From Alkaliphilus sp. B6464 (lineage in GTDB: Bacteria > Bacillota > Clostridia > Peptostreptococcales > Natronincolaceae), in assembly GCF_018141165.1 (NCBI RefSeq), contig NZ_CP058557.1, forward strand, positions 3,038,001 through 3,102,000: a stretch of 64,000 nucleotides of DNA, in the 5' to 3' direction. The translations under genes were made by a program, and so were the position numbers. How positions within the stretch are numbered: position 1 is the stretch's first letter; each line of letters opens with the position of its first letter. This document shows, piece by piece, positions 25,875 through 36,281 of this stretch. The notes beneath the pieces were generated by a model, which made no database searches, had not been told where the DNA came from, and was given only the letters and a program-made list of their open reading frames with translations.

Positions 25875-27398
25875 TTACAGTAATATAACTTCACTCTCTA
25901 CAGCTTCTACTAATTTATCAGTAAAAATTAGACTCGTACATCTATTTATATCTCTATACATTATTCTATCTTCCTTTAGCTTTGAAACCTGATTTCTAAT
26001 TGTATCATATGCTATTTGAGTTCCCTTACCTAAAGTATAATTTTCATAGAAATCTATTCCTTGTGCAGCTGCCATTAGCTCGATAGCAAGTACATTAGCA
26101 GCATTTTTATAAATCTCTCTAGCCTTTCTTGCAGCTATAGTTCCCATAGATACATGATCTTCTTGATTAGCAGAAGATGGAATTGAATCTACACTAGCCG
26201 GATGAGCTAATACTTTGTTTTCTGACACTAATGATGCTGCTGAATATTGTGATATCATAAAACCAGAATTGAGCCCTCCTTTTTCTGTTAAAAAGGCAGG
26301 TAAACCACTTAGTTGTGGATTAACTAACCTTTCAATTCTTCTTTCGGACACATTAGCAAGCTCTGCTATAGCTATTCCTAAGAAATCAAAAGACAATGCC
26401 ATTGGTTGTCCATGAAAGTTGCCTCCCGAAATAACCTCATCCTCTTCAGTAAAAATCAGTGGATTATCAGTGGCAGAGTTAATCTCTATATTTATCTTTT
26501 CTTCCACATATCTAACAGCATCTTTAGAAGCACCATGGATTTGTGGAATGCAACGCAAAGTATAGGCATCTTGAACTCTTATATCACCTTGCTTTGTAAT
26601 AAAACTGCTGTTTTCTAACATATTATTTAGATTAACTGAACAATCTATTTGTCCTTTATGGGGTCTTATTTCATGAACTTTCTTATCAAATGCGTTAATA
26701 ATTCCTCTTTGCGCTTCTAATGTAAGAGAGGCTGCTATATCTGATACCTTAAGTAAGTTTTTACAATCATATAGTGTTATAGCTCCAATGGCAGTCATTA
26801 CCTGCGTTCCATTAATTAATGCTAAACCTTCTTTAGATGTTAACTTTACAGGCTCAATTTTTGCATCATTCATGGCATCTTTACCATCCATCAATCTACC
26901 TTTGTAAATAGCCTCGCCTTCTCCCATCATAACTAAAACCATATGAGATAATGGCGCTAAATCACCACTGGCACCTAATGATCCTTTTTCTGGAATAATA
27001 GGATGAACTCCTTCATTTAACATTCTAACTAATGTATTTAATGTATCTAATTTAATACCAGAATAGCCTTTAGCTAAAGCATTAACTCTTAATAGCATAA
27101 TAGCTCTTACTATATCCTCTTCAAGGGGATTACCAACACCACAAGCATGACTAACAATCAAATTTCTTTGTAGGTCTTCAGTTTCATCCTTTGAGATGAC
27201 TATATCACTAAATTTACCAAAACCTGTAGTTATCCCATAAACTACTCTCTCTTCTTCTACATATCTATCAACTACTTTTCGATTTTTATTAACTCTCTCA
27301 ATAGCTTCATCTGATAATTCCACTTTGTAAAACTTTCTAGATACTTTAATTATTTCTTCTAAAGTCAAGCTATTTCCATCGATAATAATTTTTTCCAT
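25875..27398 (-). CDS. hutH: Histidine ammonia-lyase
   Basis: Deaminates L-histidine to trans-urocanate, using the self-made MIO group. The Ala143-Ser144-Gly145 triad that cyclises is in GSLGASGDLAPLSH. Other landmarks: YGITTGFGKF near 54, and QEDHVSMGTIAARKA with substrate-binding residues. The 507 residues are typical. AGGAGG precedes the ATG. It leads a two-gene operon with hutI; about 195 bases without a gene lie upstream. Confidence 0.97.
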   Translation of the reverse strand: MEKIIIDGNSLTLEEIIKVSRKFYKVELSDEAIERVNKNRKVVDRYVEEERVVYGITTGFGKFSDIVISKDETEDLQRNLIVSHACGVGNPLEEDIVRAIMLLRVNALAKGYSGIKLDTLNTLVRMLNEGVHPIIPEKGSLGASGDLAPLSHMVLVMMGEGEAIYKGRLMDGKDAMNDAKIEPVKLTSKEGLALINGTQVMTAIGAITLYDCKNLLKVSDIAASLTLEAQRGIINAFDKKVHEIRPHKGQIDCSVNLNNMLENSSFITKQGDIRVQDAYTLRCIPQIHGASKDAVRYVEEKINIEINSATDNPLIFTEEDEVISGGNFHGQPMALSFDFLGIAIAELANVSERRIERLVNPQLSGLPAFLTEKGGLNSGFMISQYSAASLVSENKVLAHPASVDSIPSSANQEDHVSMGTIAARKAREIYKNAANVLAIELMAAAQGIDFYENYTLGKGTQIAYDTIRNQVSKLKEDRIMYRDINRCTSLIFTDKLVEAVESEVILL

Positions 27399-27551
27399 AT
27401 TTATACCTCCTAGTATTTAATTTATATTCTTATGATTATGTGAATCTTATAATTTAGATATACTCTGATTTATTAAAATATTCTATAAAAATATAACTTT
27501 ACCTTCTTTTTTCATATATTTAACCTGCTTCAATCTTTAAGTATACAAAAT

Positions 27552-27571
27552 AGGAAGGGTTATCCCTTCCT
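27552..27571 (-). terminator. Terminator after giant signalling gene
   Basis: Perfect 8-bp stem AGGAAGGG/CCCTTCCT with a 4-base loop and T-rich exit on the minus strand, 23 bases past the stop. Confidence 0.8.
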
Positions 27572-27593
27572 TATAATTTCATTATAATATATC

Positions 27594-30500
27594 CTATCTA
27601 CTAGTCTTTAAAAGTGCACCGATTACATTACTTGTAATTTTAACTAAGTTATATGCATTATAGTCAAATTCCTTTTCTTTTATTGAAACCGATAGGTAAA
27701 TTACACCACAAACCTTTTCATTAACTACAACAGGAATAATAATTACAGATTTCCAATTTGGTGTGTTAGTTAATATATCAAAGCTATTTATACTTTCCCA
27801 ATCTATAATATATTTACCTTCCATACTTATAATCACACTTTTTACAAGATTTTCATTAAATATAAATGGCGGCACCCAGTCTTCAATAAACCGTCTACGA
27901 TAATATTTTTTGTGAATTTTATTATCTTCAACAGTAAAAAGTATACCTTCTTCAGCCTCTAATATTTCTATTAATCTTCCTAGAACTGTAAATATCTTTT
28001 CTTTTATCGTACTATTTCTACTAATTAATTCAATTATTTCAGTAATGACGAGAACATTTCTTTGATCATGTACAATATTCCCCGTTACAATTCCTGCGAG
28101 TTTATCAACTCTCTTACTGCCTAAAATAATGTCTTTTTCCCACATAACACTTCTATTTCTACCATTTTCCTTAGCATTATAAAGAGCTTGATCCGCCCTT
28201 TCTATAATTTGAATCTGCTTATTTGCATCAGTAGGAAAACTTGCAATTCCACAGCTTATAGTTAGTTGAGCATTGCTTCCAAGTAACTTGGAACTTTGAA
28301 CTTTATTCCTTACTTTTTCTGCTACAGTATAGGCTTCAACTTTATTTGCTCCAGGTAATAATATAATGAACTCCTCACCACCATATCTACCTACATAATC
28401 TGTGGTACGAATATTACTTCTAATAATTTTACCTATTTCCGTCAATACAATATCACCTTTTTGATGTCCATAAATATCATTCACATTTTTAAAATGGTCG
28501 ATATCTAACATAATAATCGAAAGTGGCTGGTTTATTTCTTTTGCATATTCAATTTCTTCATCAAAAACTTGCTCAAAATATTTTCTCATATATGTTCCCG
28601 TCATCTTATCAATAGATGAAAAAATGGTCAAATAATGATTAGTAAGCAATATACCTGCTAAAGGCAAAAGATTTTTACAAAGCTTTAAAGTCTCTTCCGA
28701 AAAATTATTAAGAGCTTTGTCTGTTTCTAAATATAAATATCCTATAATTTTTTTCTGAAATTTATTATAGTTCTTCCTATTATTTTCTTGCACATTTTCA
28801 CTATTTCCATTTTCATTTTCTTTATAGATAGGTAAACAAATCACCCCTCTTGTATCGTTTCTAAAGTATTCCCTATTGAAATCTCTAGTAGGACTTAGAC
28901 TGCTTTTGCTAAAAACTTCTTTGTTAACGCTAGACACATTCTCTAATATACTGTTAATTTTATCTTGAGGTATACTCTGTCCTACTGATGTTATAGTTTT
29001 ATGGCCTTCTTCCCCTATTATTGCACCTCTAGATGCCAATGTAGTTCTGCATGCTAGCTGTAATAAAAGATCTAAATTTTTAATATTATTATCAGTAAAT
29101 GAGGCTACCAATTGTTCTATACTTGTAATATTGGTTCCATTAAACTTATCATAATGTTCTAAAGCTAACTTATAAAATTTTCTATTTTTTAAAATACTTT
29201 GAAGTTCTACAATATCAAAAAAACCTTCTAAGTTATTATCAGATAGCAACTTAACCTTATACTTTTCATAATTTTCGTCATTAATATCTAGGAAGTCTTT
29301 TGATTTCTTACCATTAATCAATTTTTCAATTATAAATAAATTTATTCTTACCAAAAACTTATCATCTTTTAGTAAATATAATCTTTTAAACTCGAAAGGT
29401 ATTGTATTGAATAGTACATATATAACATCTAGAGCATTCAAGAAACTATTAATTGATCTTAAATATGCTCTAGACTGTAGATATGAACTTCCAAGCTGGG
29501 CATACACATTCCATTGTATCTCCTTAAATTGATCTAATTTTTTATTTAAAATTAGGTCTTCTAGAGCAACTATCTGTTGTTTCTTATTTAATAGAAAACT
29601 TCCAACATATTTTCTCTTCAAAATAAAATAATCATTATTTACAGTATTAGCTAAATCAACATCTTCGTCTAAAAGACATTTAGCTTCTGAAATCATTAAT
29701 TTATTTATAAAGTAATTAGCTCCTTCTAATAGAATCATTCTTTTATCCCTTACATAGGGCGTTTCTCTATAGTCGTTAATTAGCTCAATGAGTTCTTTAT
29801 CTTCGACCAATTCCCCCGAATTGTATTTTGCAAAATAATATAATTTTCGCATGCGTAGTTGTATTAAAAGCTCAGCATGAGAAAACTTTTCAAAAAATTC
29901 TTTAATTATTTGCAAAGCCTCATTATAGGCTCCCATTGCCATATATAGTTTTGCACAAGCTTCAAGATATGTTTCTAAATATATTGCCTTACGATTAACG
30001 TTTCTATTTTTGTAAATTACATTTGCTTTTAGCAAATACATATACGCTTGTTTGTATTCTCCTATATTTGTATAGCTTACAATTAGATTGCTATATACCA
30101 TTAAGGTTGAAATTTCTTCCCCATATTCAAGTGCAAGCTCAATGCTTTTCTTTAAAACATCTATAGCCTTATAATAATCATGCTCCGTAATATAGGTTTC
30201 AGCAATGTTATTACTGAAAGTAATGATACAATCAGTTCTACGAAATTGCTCAGAAATTTTTAGCGCCTTTTGAAAGTAAACCCTTGCATTATGAGTATCT
30301 TGAAAATGATCATGATATATTACGCCAATATTATTAATCGGCCGAGCTGTTTCTTCGCTCTTATCAGCCTTTTCTAAATACTCTACGCTCTCCTTAAAAA
30401 GTTCTAATGCAATTACTACGTTTTCCTCAAAATACTCAACAATACCCCTTAGTCCCATGAACATTCCCATGTAATATAGGTTGTTTTGTACAAAGGCATA

Positions 30501-33047
30501 ATCAAAGTATTGCACTGAAATAGCTTTCATTTTTTGTAACTCTCTCATTTGCATATATGCTCTACCTAATAAATAAGCTGCTTCCATAGTTCCATTAACA
30601 TATTTAATTTTATTTGCCTCATCTATAGATTCATTTAGATAAGTTAATGCCAAATCAAATTCATTTCGAATTGAATATATTAGTCCAATTTTAATTTTTG
30701 CATCTATAGATTTCTTAGGTACATTTTGCAAATTAGCTAACTTTATAGCATAATTAAAATAATAAATTGCATCATTATTTTTAGATAAATTCTGACTAAC
30801 ATCTCCAAGATATATTAAAACAGTTAATTTCCTCCTGTCTGTATCATCCTCCAATAATTCATAAGCCCGTTTAAAGAAAGTATGTGCCTGTTCATAAATA
30901 AAAAACTTTAGCATTCTAATACCTGATTCTATACAATAGTTGATGGACTTATCTTTTTGGCCCGAATGTATTAAGTGATATATCAACTCTTCCTTATTCT
31001 CTCTACCTTCTTTTATATATAGCTCCTCTAGTATATTGCTTGCTTTAATATGTAGAAGTATTCTTCTATCTTCATCTATATTATTATATATATTTTTTTT
31101 AAAATCCTTGTTATGGAATCCATAGGTATATCCCCAGTCGTCAAGCTTTTCATTCAAAATCCTTAGCTGAGTTAAGCTTGAAAAATAATCATCGTAATCA
31201 TTTTTTATAGTTCCTAGCATACCACTAATAATATCCTTTGAAATCGAAGTGTTAAATAATGAAACTACATCTAAAATCTCCCTTGCTGTATTATCTAAAG
31301 ATCGTAGTTGCTTCAAAATTGATTCATCGATATTTTGGGAAAGTGCAATTTTATTATAATCATCTACACTTATGATTGGGGCAAACCCCTTATAATTGGT
31401 GCTATAATTAATTTCCAGTAATTTCTGTGAATATAGCTCCTTTATTATTTCCTCAATATGACTTGGTGTTCCTTCTGTATCTTTCATAATGCGACTTGCA
31501 AAATTTAGAGGTTCCTTGTGCCATCCTAAAATATGCTTAACCAGCTTAGCAGTCTCTTCTATAGTTAAGCTGCTTAGCTTTATGCTTAAAGCATTATCTA
31601 TGGACCACTTATTTATATAATCTTTATTTTTATTACAATAAAAATGTCCATCCATATAACCTAATATTAGTAATAAAGGAGCCTTCTTAATCTTATTTAA
31701 ATTAAGTAAATAATCTACGAACTCTATCATATACCTGTCAGCTAAATGAAAGTCATCGATTAAAATAACACAAGGATGAATTAAGGATACGTCAAACATA
31801 AAGTTGGCTACGCGGTTATAAAGCCTTAGTACTTCCTGATCATTCGATAAAATTTGAGATGGTATAATATTTCTGTTACTACCTAGTTCTGGAACTAACT
31901 TTATTAGTTCTCTTCCATACTTTGTAATATATAATTCAGATGATATTTTAATAAATTGTTTAAGAACACTACCTATTATTTCTCTAGAACCTTCTGCTTG
32001 TTGGTTAATAGTAACACGAAAGGATTTATATTTCTTCCACTTAATTAAGTGGAAGACTTCATTTATTAGTCTTGTTTTTCCAATACCTTTATCACCATTT
32101 ATAAGCACTAGATTTTTATTAAACTTTCTTATTCGATCTTCTCTTATTTCACAAACATCAAGTATTTTCCTCAGTTCTTGATCTCTCCCAATAAGTGAAG
32201 TTTTAAAATTAATCTTATCTACATCCTTAAGATTTTCAATGACTTTGTTAAGACCATAAATATTTCTAATAGTATCATTGCATTCATGTATTGCCATATA
32301 TCTCATATCAATATCATTACTTGTCATTTTTTGAATCATATTAAATAACTTACCTTTCAAACTACCATCCTTAAGATGGTCTTCGTTTCGTGAAGTTATA
32401 CAACTATTGTCTAATAAAGTTAATGTAAGTAAATAGTAAAGCAATGATCCTAAAGAATATATGTCAGTATAAACACCTAATTCCATGCCACATCTAAGTT
32501 CTGGTGCAAAAAAACTGCATGTCAAAGGATGGAAATATGTTTTCATTATTTCCATTCTATATATACTAACTATATCCAATAGCTTTACAGTAAACTTATT
32601 CTCTTTTTTAATTACTTTAACGGTCTCTACACCTATATACTTATATACTATTCCATGATAATAAAGAAAATCTAGTGCACGGGAAATTTGCTTATATATA
32701 TCCAGCAAATCATATTCTTCAAGTGGTTTGTCTATATCTGTTAAATTAATTGAATCCACATACTCTGTAGTATAGAAGAATATAGTCTCTTCAATAGGCT
32801 TATCGTCCATTATTTCAACAATTCCATAACTATATATACTCATGATACTTTCCTGGTTGTACGATGAAATCTCATAAAAATTACTATTGCAATATTCAAT
32901 AAAAGGTCTTGTAATTTGAGTATCATTTACCAAATGTAACAAAACCTTTTCCCCCTTTTTTATTAAATCCAATGCTATGTATTGACTATAATAATGCTCT
33001 TGCTCTAGAGATTTTAAAATTTTATAACGACTATTTATTAACTCCAT
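27594..33047 (-). CDS. Pseudokinase - STAND ATPase - TPR - GAF - GGDEF - GAF signalling protein
   Basis: A 1817-residue cytoplasmic fusion. Residues 1-265 have a Ser/Thr-kinase fold, but the active site is gone: the ATP Lys is not in VLLHLV, HRDxKxxN reads YKYIGVET (about 135-142) and DFG reads DIV (158-160). The structural APE (FAPEL, 180-184) and DIYSLG remain. Residues 285-600 hold an AAA/STAND ATPase (IGRDQEL, Walker A NGDKGIGKT at 317-325, Walker B CVILIDDFH). About 600-1300 are TPR-like helical repeats (for example AHTFFKRAYELLEDD, ARVYFQKALKISE). A GAF-like domain follows (about 1320-1475), then a GGDEF domain at about 1479-1631 with intact GGEEF and an inhibitory RxxD site (RTTD) five residues ahead. 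A last GAF ends the chain. It should make cyclic-di-GMP in response to signals read by the other modules. No TM. MarR is encoded 23 bases upstream. Confidence 0.88.
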   Translation of the reverse strand: MELINSRYKILKSLEQEHYYSQYIALDLIKKGEKVLLHLVNDTQITRPFIEYCNSNFYEISSYNQESIMSIYSYGIVEIMDDKPIEETIFFYTTEYVDSINLTDIDKPLEEYDLLDIYKQISRALDFLYYHGIVYKYIGVETVKVIKKENKFTVKLLDIVSIYRMEIMKTYFHPLTCSFFAPELRCGMELGVYTDIYSLGSLLYYLLTLTLLDNSCITSRNEDHLKDGSLKGKLFNMIQKMTSNDIDMRYMAIHECNDTIRNIYGLNKVIENLKDVDKINFKTSLIGRDQELRKILDVCEIREDRIRKFNKNLVLINGDKGIGKTRLINEVFHLIKWKKYKSFRVTINQQAEGSREIIGSVLKQFIKISSELYITKYGRELIKLVPELGSNRNIIPSQILSNDQEVLRLYNRVANFMFDVSLIHPCVILIDDFHLADRYMIEFVDYLLNLNKIKKAPLLLILGYMDGHFYCNKNKDYINKWSIDNALSIKLSSLTIEETAKLVKHILGWHKEPLNFASRIMKDTEGTPSHIEEIIKELYSQKLLEINYSTNYKGFAPIISVDDYNKIALSQNIDESILKQLRSLDNTAREILDVVSLFNTSISKDIISGMLGTIKNDYDDYFSSLTQLRILNEKLDDWGYTYGFHNKDFKKNIYNNIDEDRRILLHIKASNILEELYIKEGRENKEELIYHLIHSGQKDKSINYCIESGIRMLKFFIYEQAHTFFKRAYELLEDDTDRRKLTVLIYLGDVSQNLSKNNDAIYYFNYAIKLANLQNVPKKSIDAKIKIGLIYSIRNEFDLALTYLNESIDEANKIKYVNGTMEAAYLLGRAYMQMRELQKMKAISVQYFDYAFVQNNLYYMGMFMGLRGIVEYFEENVVIALELFKESVEYLEKADKSEETARPINNIGVIYHDHFQDTHNARVYFQKALKISEQFRRTDCIITFSNNIAETYITEHDYYKAIDVLKKSIELALEYGEEISTLMVYSNLIVSYTNIGEYKQAYMYLLKANVIYKNRNVNRKAIYLETYLEACAKLYMAMGAYNEALQIIKEFFEKFSHAELLIQLRMRKLYYFAKYNSGELVEDKELIELINDYRETPYVRDKRMILLEGANYFINKLMISEAKCLLDEDVDLANTVNNDYFILKRKYVGSFLLNKKQQIVALEDLILNKKLDQFKEIQWNVYAQLGSSYLQSRAYLRSINSFLNALDVIYVLFNTIPFEFKRLYLLKDDKFLVRINLFIIEKLINGKKSKDFLDINDENYEKYKVKLLSDNNLEGFFDIVELQSILKNRKFYKLALEHYDKFNGTNITSIEQLVASFTDNNIKNLDLLLQLACRTTLASRGAIIGEEGHKTITSVGQSIPQDKINSILENVSSVNKEVFSKSSLSPTRDFNREYFRNDTRGVICLPIYKENENGNSENVQENNRKNYNKFQKKIIGYLYLETDKALNNFSEETLKLCKNLLPLAGILLTNHYLTIFSSIDKMTGTYMRKYFEQVFDEEIEYAKEINQPLSIIMLDIDHFKNVNDIYGHQKGDIVLTEIGKIIRSNIRTTDYVGRYGGEEFIILLPGANKVEAYTVAEKVRNKVQSSKLLGSNAQLTISCGIASFPTDANKQIQIIERADQALYNAKENGRNRSVMWEKDIILGSKRVDKLAGIVTGNIVHDQRNVLVITEIIELISRNSTIKEKIFTVLGRLIEILEAEEGILFTVEDNKIHKKYYRRRFIEDWVPPFIFNENLVKSVIISMEGKYIIDWESINSFDILTNTPNWKSVIIIPVVVNEKVCGVIYLSVSIKEKEFDYNAYNLVKITSNVIGALLKTSR

Positions 33048-33070
33048 AGCACCACTTCCCCGATAATTTT

Positions 33071-33526
33071 CTATCTTTTACTAACATCTTCTACCGTCTT
33101 CTCATAAACCTTAGATATACCTTCTAATATAAACCCTCGCTGCTGTTGACTTACTTCTTTAAGAACGTCAGCTAAGTAGTTTCTTCTAGCATGTAGAACT
33201 TCATTAATGAGTTCATGTCCCTTTTCTAATACTTGAACTCTCACTACTCTTCTGTCTTTTTCATCACGTACTCTTTTTACCAATTGATTTTTTTCCATTC
33301 TATCCACTAGATCTGTTATTGTACTACATGCTAAAAACATTTTGCTACTTAATTCTCCTATAGTTATGTCTTCATTATTTATCAAATATTGTAAAGCTTC
33401 AAATTGTGGAGGTGTAATAGAAAAATCCGTTAAAATTTCCCGACCCTTTTGCTTAATAATTGTACACAGGTACCTTAGCTCTTTCTCTATTTCTGTAATG
33501 TTATCATCATACCTAATTTCTTGCAT
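33071..33526 (-). CDS. MarR-family transcriptional regulator
   Basis: A 151-residue winged-helix regulator. The motif ITIGELSSKMFLACSTITDL is the HTH, followed by the wing (VKRVRDEKDRRVVRV). MarR proteins act as dimers that respond to phenolic compounds, oxidants or lipids. It is encoded just ahead of the giant signalling protein on the same strand, probably in one transcript, so it might control it. AGGAGG before the ATG. The effector is unknown. Confidence 0.9.
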   Translation of the reverse strand: MQEIRYDDNITEIEKELRYLCTIIKQKGREILTDFSITPPQFEALQYLINNEDITIGELSSKMFLACSTITDLVDRMEKNQLVKRVRDEKDRRVVRVQVLEKGHELINEVLHARRNYLADVLKEVSQQQRGFILEGISKVYEKTVEDVSKR

Positions 33527-33617
33527 ATCCTACCTCCTGATTGAAAATATTACACTTATTTTATCATATTTATAAACTTTTTTTAACAAATTCAAATTAA
33601 TTATAATATTTTTTTGC

Positions 33618-34505
33618 TTATGGAATAAATACTTCAATGGCTTCTTTTTTTATTTCGAAATTCATAGGAAACTTTCCACCCTGTTCTCCATCCAAATCAA
33701 CATATATATCTTCATTACATTCGACACTTAATCCATCTACCTGTATATACTCCAAATTAGGATGATTAGTATGGTTACCTATTAAAGCTTTAACAAAAAT
33801 ACTTGCAACATCAATAAATTCACTTTTTTCAACAATTAATAAATCAAATTTACCATCATTAATGCTAGCCTCTGGAGCAATATATCTAAATCCACCTACG
33901 GAAGCACTATTTGCTAAAAGAAAAAACAATACTTCTCTATCTTCTTCGACTTCTCCAATGCGCGTCCGTATTTTTATAGGCTTAAACATTTGTTTTGGTA
34001 ATTCTTTAATACCCTCTAAATAATATGCGAACTTACCCAAAACAGTTTTTGATTCCGAGGAAACCTTATAAGCTACATCTGTCAGCAATCCTGCTGCAGC
34101 AACATTTAAGAAGTACCTATCTCCTCCTAACCCAACATCAACTTTAATGGTATTTCCCCTAATTATTAATTGAGCAAACTCTTCCATTATACGTGGAATT
34201 TTTAAATAGTTAGAAAAATCATTTACAGTACCTGCAGGATAAACTGCTAATTTGGGTCTATAGGTATTATTCATAATACCATTTACAACCTCATTAACAG
34301 TACCATCTCCTCCTATTGCTATAATTATATTATATTTATCTTTACAAGCATCAGAAGCCGCATGCATAGCATCTAACTGCTTCTCTGTTGGAAAAATATC
34401 TACATGATAGTTATTTTTATTTAAAAATTCAACTAGGTTAGGTATATTCTTCTGCACTATTTGCCTTCCCGAGTTTGGATTATAGATTATTTTCACTTTT
34501 TCCAT
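33618..34505 (-). CDS. Lipid kinase of the diacylglycerol kinase family (YegS/BmrU-like)
   Basis: Phosphorylates a lipid hydroxyl (diacylglycerol, phosphatidylglycerol or sphingoid base) at the membrane face. The catalytic loop GGDGTVNEV is at residues 65-73, with NPNSGR at 9-14 as the nucleotide site and YPAGTVNDFS (the GTxNDFA motif). The C-terminal beta domain ends in DLDGEQGGKFPMNF. The 295 residues are usual. Monocistronic by position. In Clostridia the paralogues differ in substrate, which cannot be told from sequence here. Confidence 0.9.
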   Translation of the reverse strand: MEKVKIIYNPNSGRQIVQKNIPNLVEFLNKNNYHVDIFPTEKQLDAMHAASDACKDKYNIIIAIGGDGTVNEVVNGIMNNTYRPKLAVYPAGTVNDFSNYLKIPRIMEEFAQLIIRGNTIKVDVGLGGDRYFLNVAAAGLLTDVAYKVSSESKTVLGKFAYYLEGIKELPKQMFKPIKIRTRIGEVEEDREVLFFLLANSASVGGFRYIAPEASINDGKFDLLIVEKSEFIDVASIFVKALIGNHTNHPNLEYIQVDGLSVECNEDIYVDLDGEQGGKFPMNFEIKKEAIEVFIP

Positions 34506-34632
34506 AATTGTGCCCCTTTCAATGATATCTTTATAACAAAGACTTCTAATAAATTTTTTTAGTTAAAGAAGGCTTTGTCGAAATGTATTTTACAGAAAGT
34601 GTATATTAATACAATTTATAATTTCCTACATA

Positions 34633-36132
34633 TTATAAAATAGGTCTATATTTTTCTTCATTTAGTCCACTTCTACTTATATCGTTTATTAGTTCTTTGA
34701 TAATATTACTTATTATTATTATTCCCTGTTCTATTTCATAATTGTTAACAGAAGCAATGCTTAATCTGAAGTGATTGTTATCGTTTTGATGAATAAAGAA
34801 TAAGTTTCCAGGAGCTAAAGCAACATTTTTTCTAATAGCCCTCTCATATAATTCCCTTGAAGAAATTTCCATAGGTAACTTAAACCAAAAGTTAACTCCA
34901 CCCTTTGGATGTATATACTCAACTTGTGATGGCATGTACTCTTCAATGCTTCTTAACATCGTATCAAAGCCACTCTTATACTTTTTTTCCATATACTTAA
35001 TATGCTCTTTCCAAGTTCCTCTCGTAAAGTAAAGTTCTAAAGCCCTCTGTAGAAGACCAGATGTAGAAATATCAGAGGAATGTTTTGCAAAAAGTAAATG
35101 ATCATAAAATATAGATGGAGCTATTAAAAATCCTAGCCTTAACCCCGGCATAAATATTTTCGAAAAACTCTTTACATAAATAACTAAATCATTATTAATG
35201 TCTAAGCTTTTTAAAGTAGTATTATCGCATGAATAAAAGTTTAAATCGCTTAAATAGTCGTCTTCCACAATATACATATTATATTGTTTACATAAATTAA
35301 TAATTTCCTCTTTTTTACTTCTACTATAGGATATTCCCGTTGGATTTTGAAAATTAGGCATTAAATATAAAAATTTAGGCCTAAAAATGCGTATTTTTCT
35401 TTCTAAATCATCAATATCGATACCATCATCTATAAGATTAACATCGATAATTTTAGCTCCTCTTGATTTAAAAGAAGCTATCGCCCCAGTATATGAAGGA
35501 TTTTCAACAATAACTGTATCTCCATAATTTAATAATGCCTTTGCAATAATATCTATACCCTGTTGGGCTCCCGAAATAATTTGTAAACTATTTATATCTG
35601 CAAATATATTGTATTCTCTTACATATTTTATCAACGCTTCTCTTAAAGGTAAATACCCCTGGCTTTCTTGATAGTCAAAGGCATGCCCCTTATCTCTGTC
35701 CAAAACTTCATTTAAAGCTTCTTTAAAATCATCTACAGGAAACAGTTCCGCCATAGGAGTAGCACTAGCAAAATTAATCATGTCATTTTTAATTTGAATT
35801 TGCCCCTGTTCTATAAGAGAAAGAGACCCTAAGCCCTCAATTATTTTTTGATCTTCTGCTTCCTCAGAGATATAAGTCAGAAAATCAGGTGAAATATAAG
35901 TACCACTTCCCATTTTCTTATATACTAAACCCTCTTGTTCTAAAATATGATAAGCGTTTACCACAGTAACATTATTAACGTCTAATTTTTGCGCTAATTT
36001 ACGTATAGGTGGTAACTTGTCATCCTTACTAAGTCTTTCTTCCATAATAAGCTTTTTTATTGCTTTATAGAGCTGAATATATAAATGTTCTCCCTTATCT
36101 TTGTAAAGCTTAATATTTTCAAAATGTTTCAT
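34633..36132 (-). CDS. MocR-type regulator (GntR HTH + aminotransferase)
   Basis: A PLP-binding transcription factor of 499 residues. Residues 1-75 are a GntR winged helix (LPPIRKLAQKLDVNNVTVVN, then GSGTY). The rest is a class I aminotransferase fold, with the PLP-lysine in VKSFSKIFMPG and the conserved Asp/Tyr sites (NFQNPTGIS, VEDDYLSDL). Known members (PdxR, GabR, TauR) regulate vitamin B6, GABA or taurine genes. No neighbour here suits these roles, so the target is unknown. Confidence 0.92.
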   Translation of the reverse strand: MKHFENIKLYKDKGEHLYIQLYKAIKKLIMEERLSKDDKLPPIRKLAQKLDVNNVTVVNAYHILEQEGLVYKKMGSGTYISPDFLTYISEEAEDQKIIEGLGSLSLIEQGQIQIKNDMINFASATPMAELFPVDDFKEALNEVLDRDKGHAFDYQESQGYLPLREALIKYVREYNIFADINSLQIISGAQQGIDIIAKALLNYGDTVIVENPSYTGAIASFKSRGAKIIDVNLIDDGIDIDDLERKIRIFRPKFLYLMPNFQNPTGISYSRSKKEEIINLCKQYNMYIVEDDYLSDLNFYSCDNTTLKSLDINNDLVIYVKSFSKIFMPGLRLGFLIAPSIFYDHLLFAKHSSDISTSGLLQRALELYFTRGTWKEHIKYMEKKYKSGFDTMLRSIEEYMPSQVEYIHPKGGVNFWFKLPMEISSRELYERAIRKNVALAPGNLFFIHQNDNNHFRLSIASVNNYEIEQGIIIISNIIKELINDISRSGLNEEKYRPIL

Positions 36133-36251
36133 CTATCATCAACATCCTTCAAGTCTTATATAATTACATTATATCAGTTTCTCCTATTATTGCCAGAGTC
36201 CCACTTCTTTAAAAGTTTTCATAAATTTGATTTTTTTACTTTGCTATACAA

Positions 36252-36277
36252 TAAAATAAGGCACGTAATCCGTGCCT
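36252..36277 (-). terminator. Terminator after 63-residue helical gene
   Basis: Stem AGGCACG/CGTGCCT with a 5-base loop; minus-strand exit is T-rich (TTATTTTATT). It overlaps nearly the stop of the small gene. Confidence 0.75.
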
Positions 36278-36281
36278 ACTT

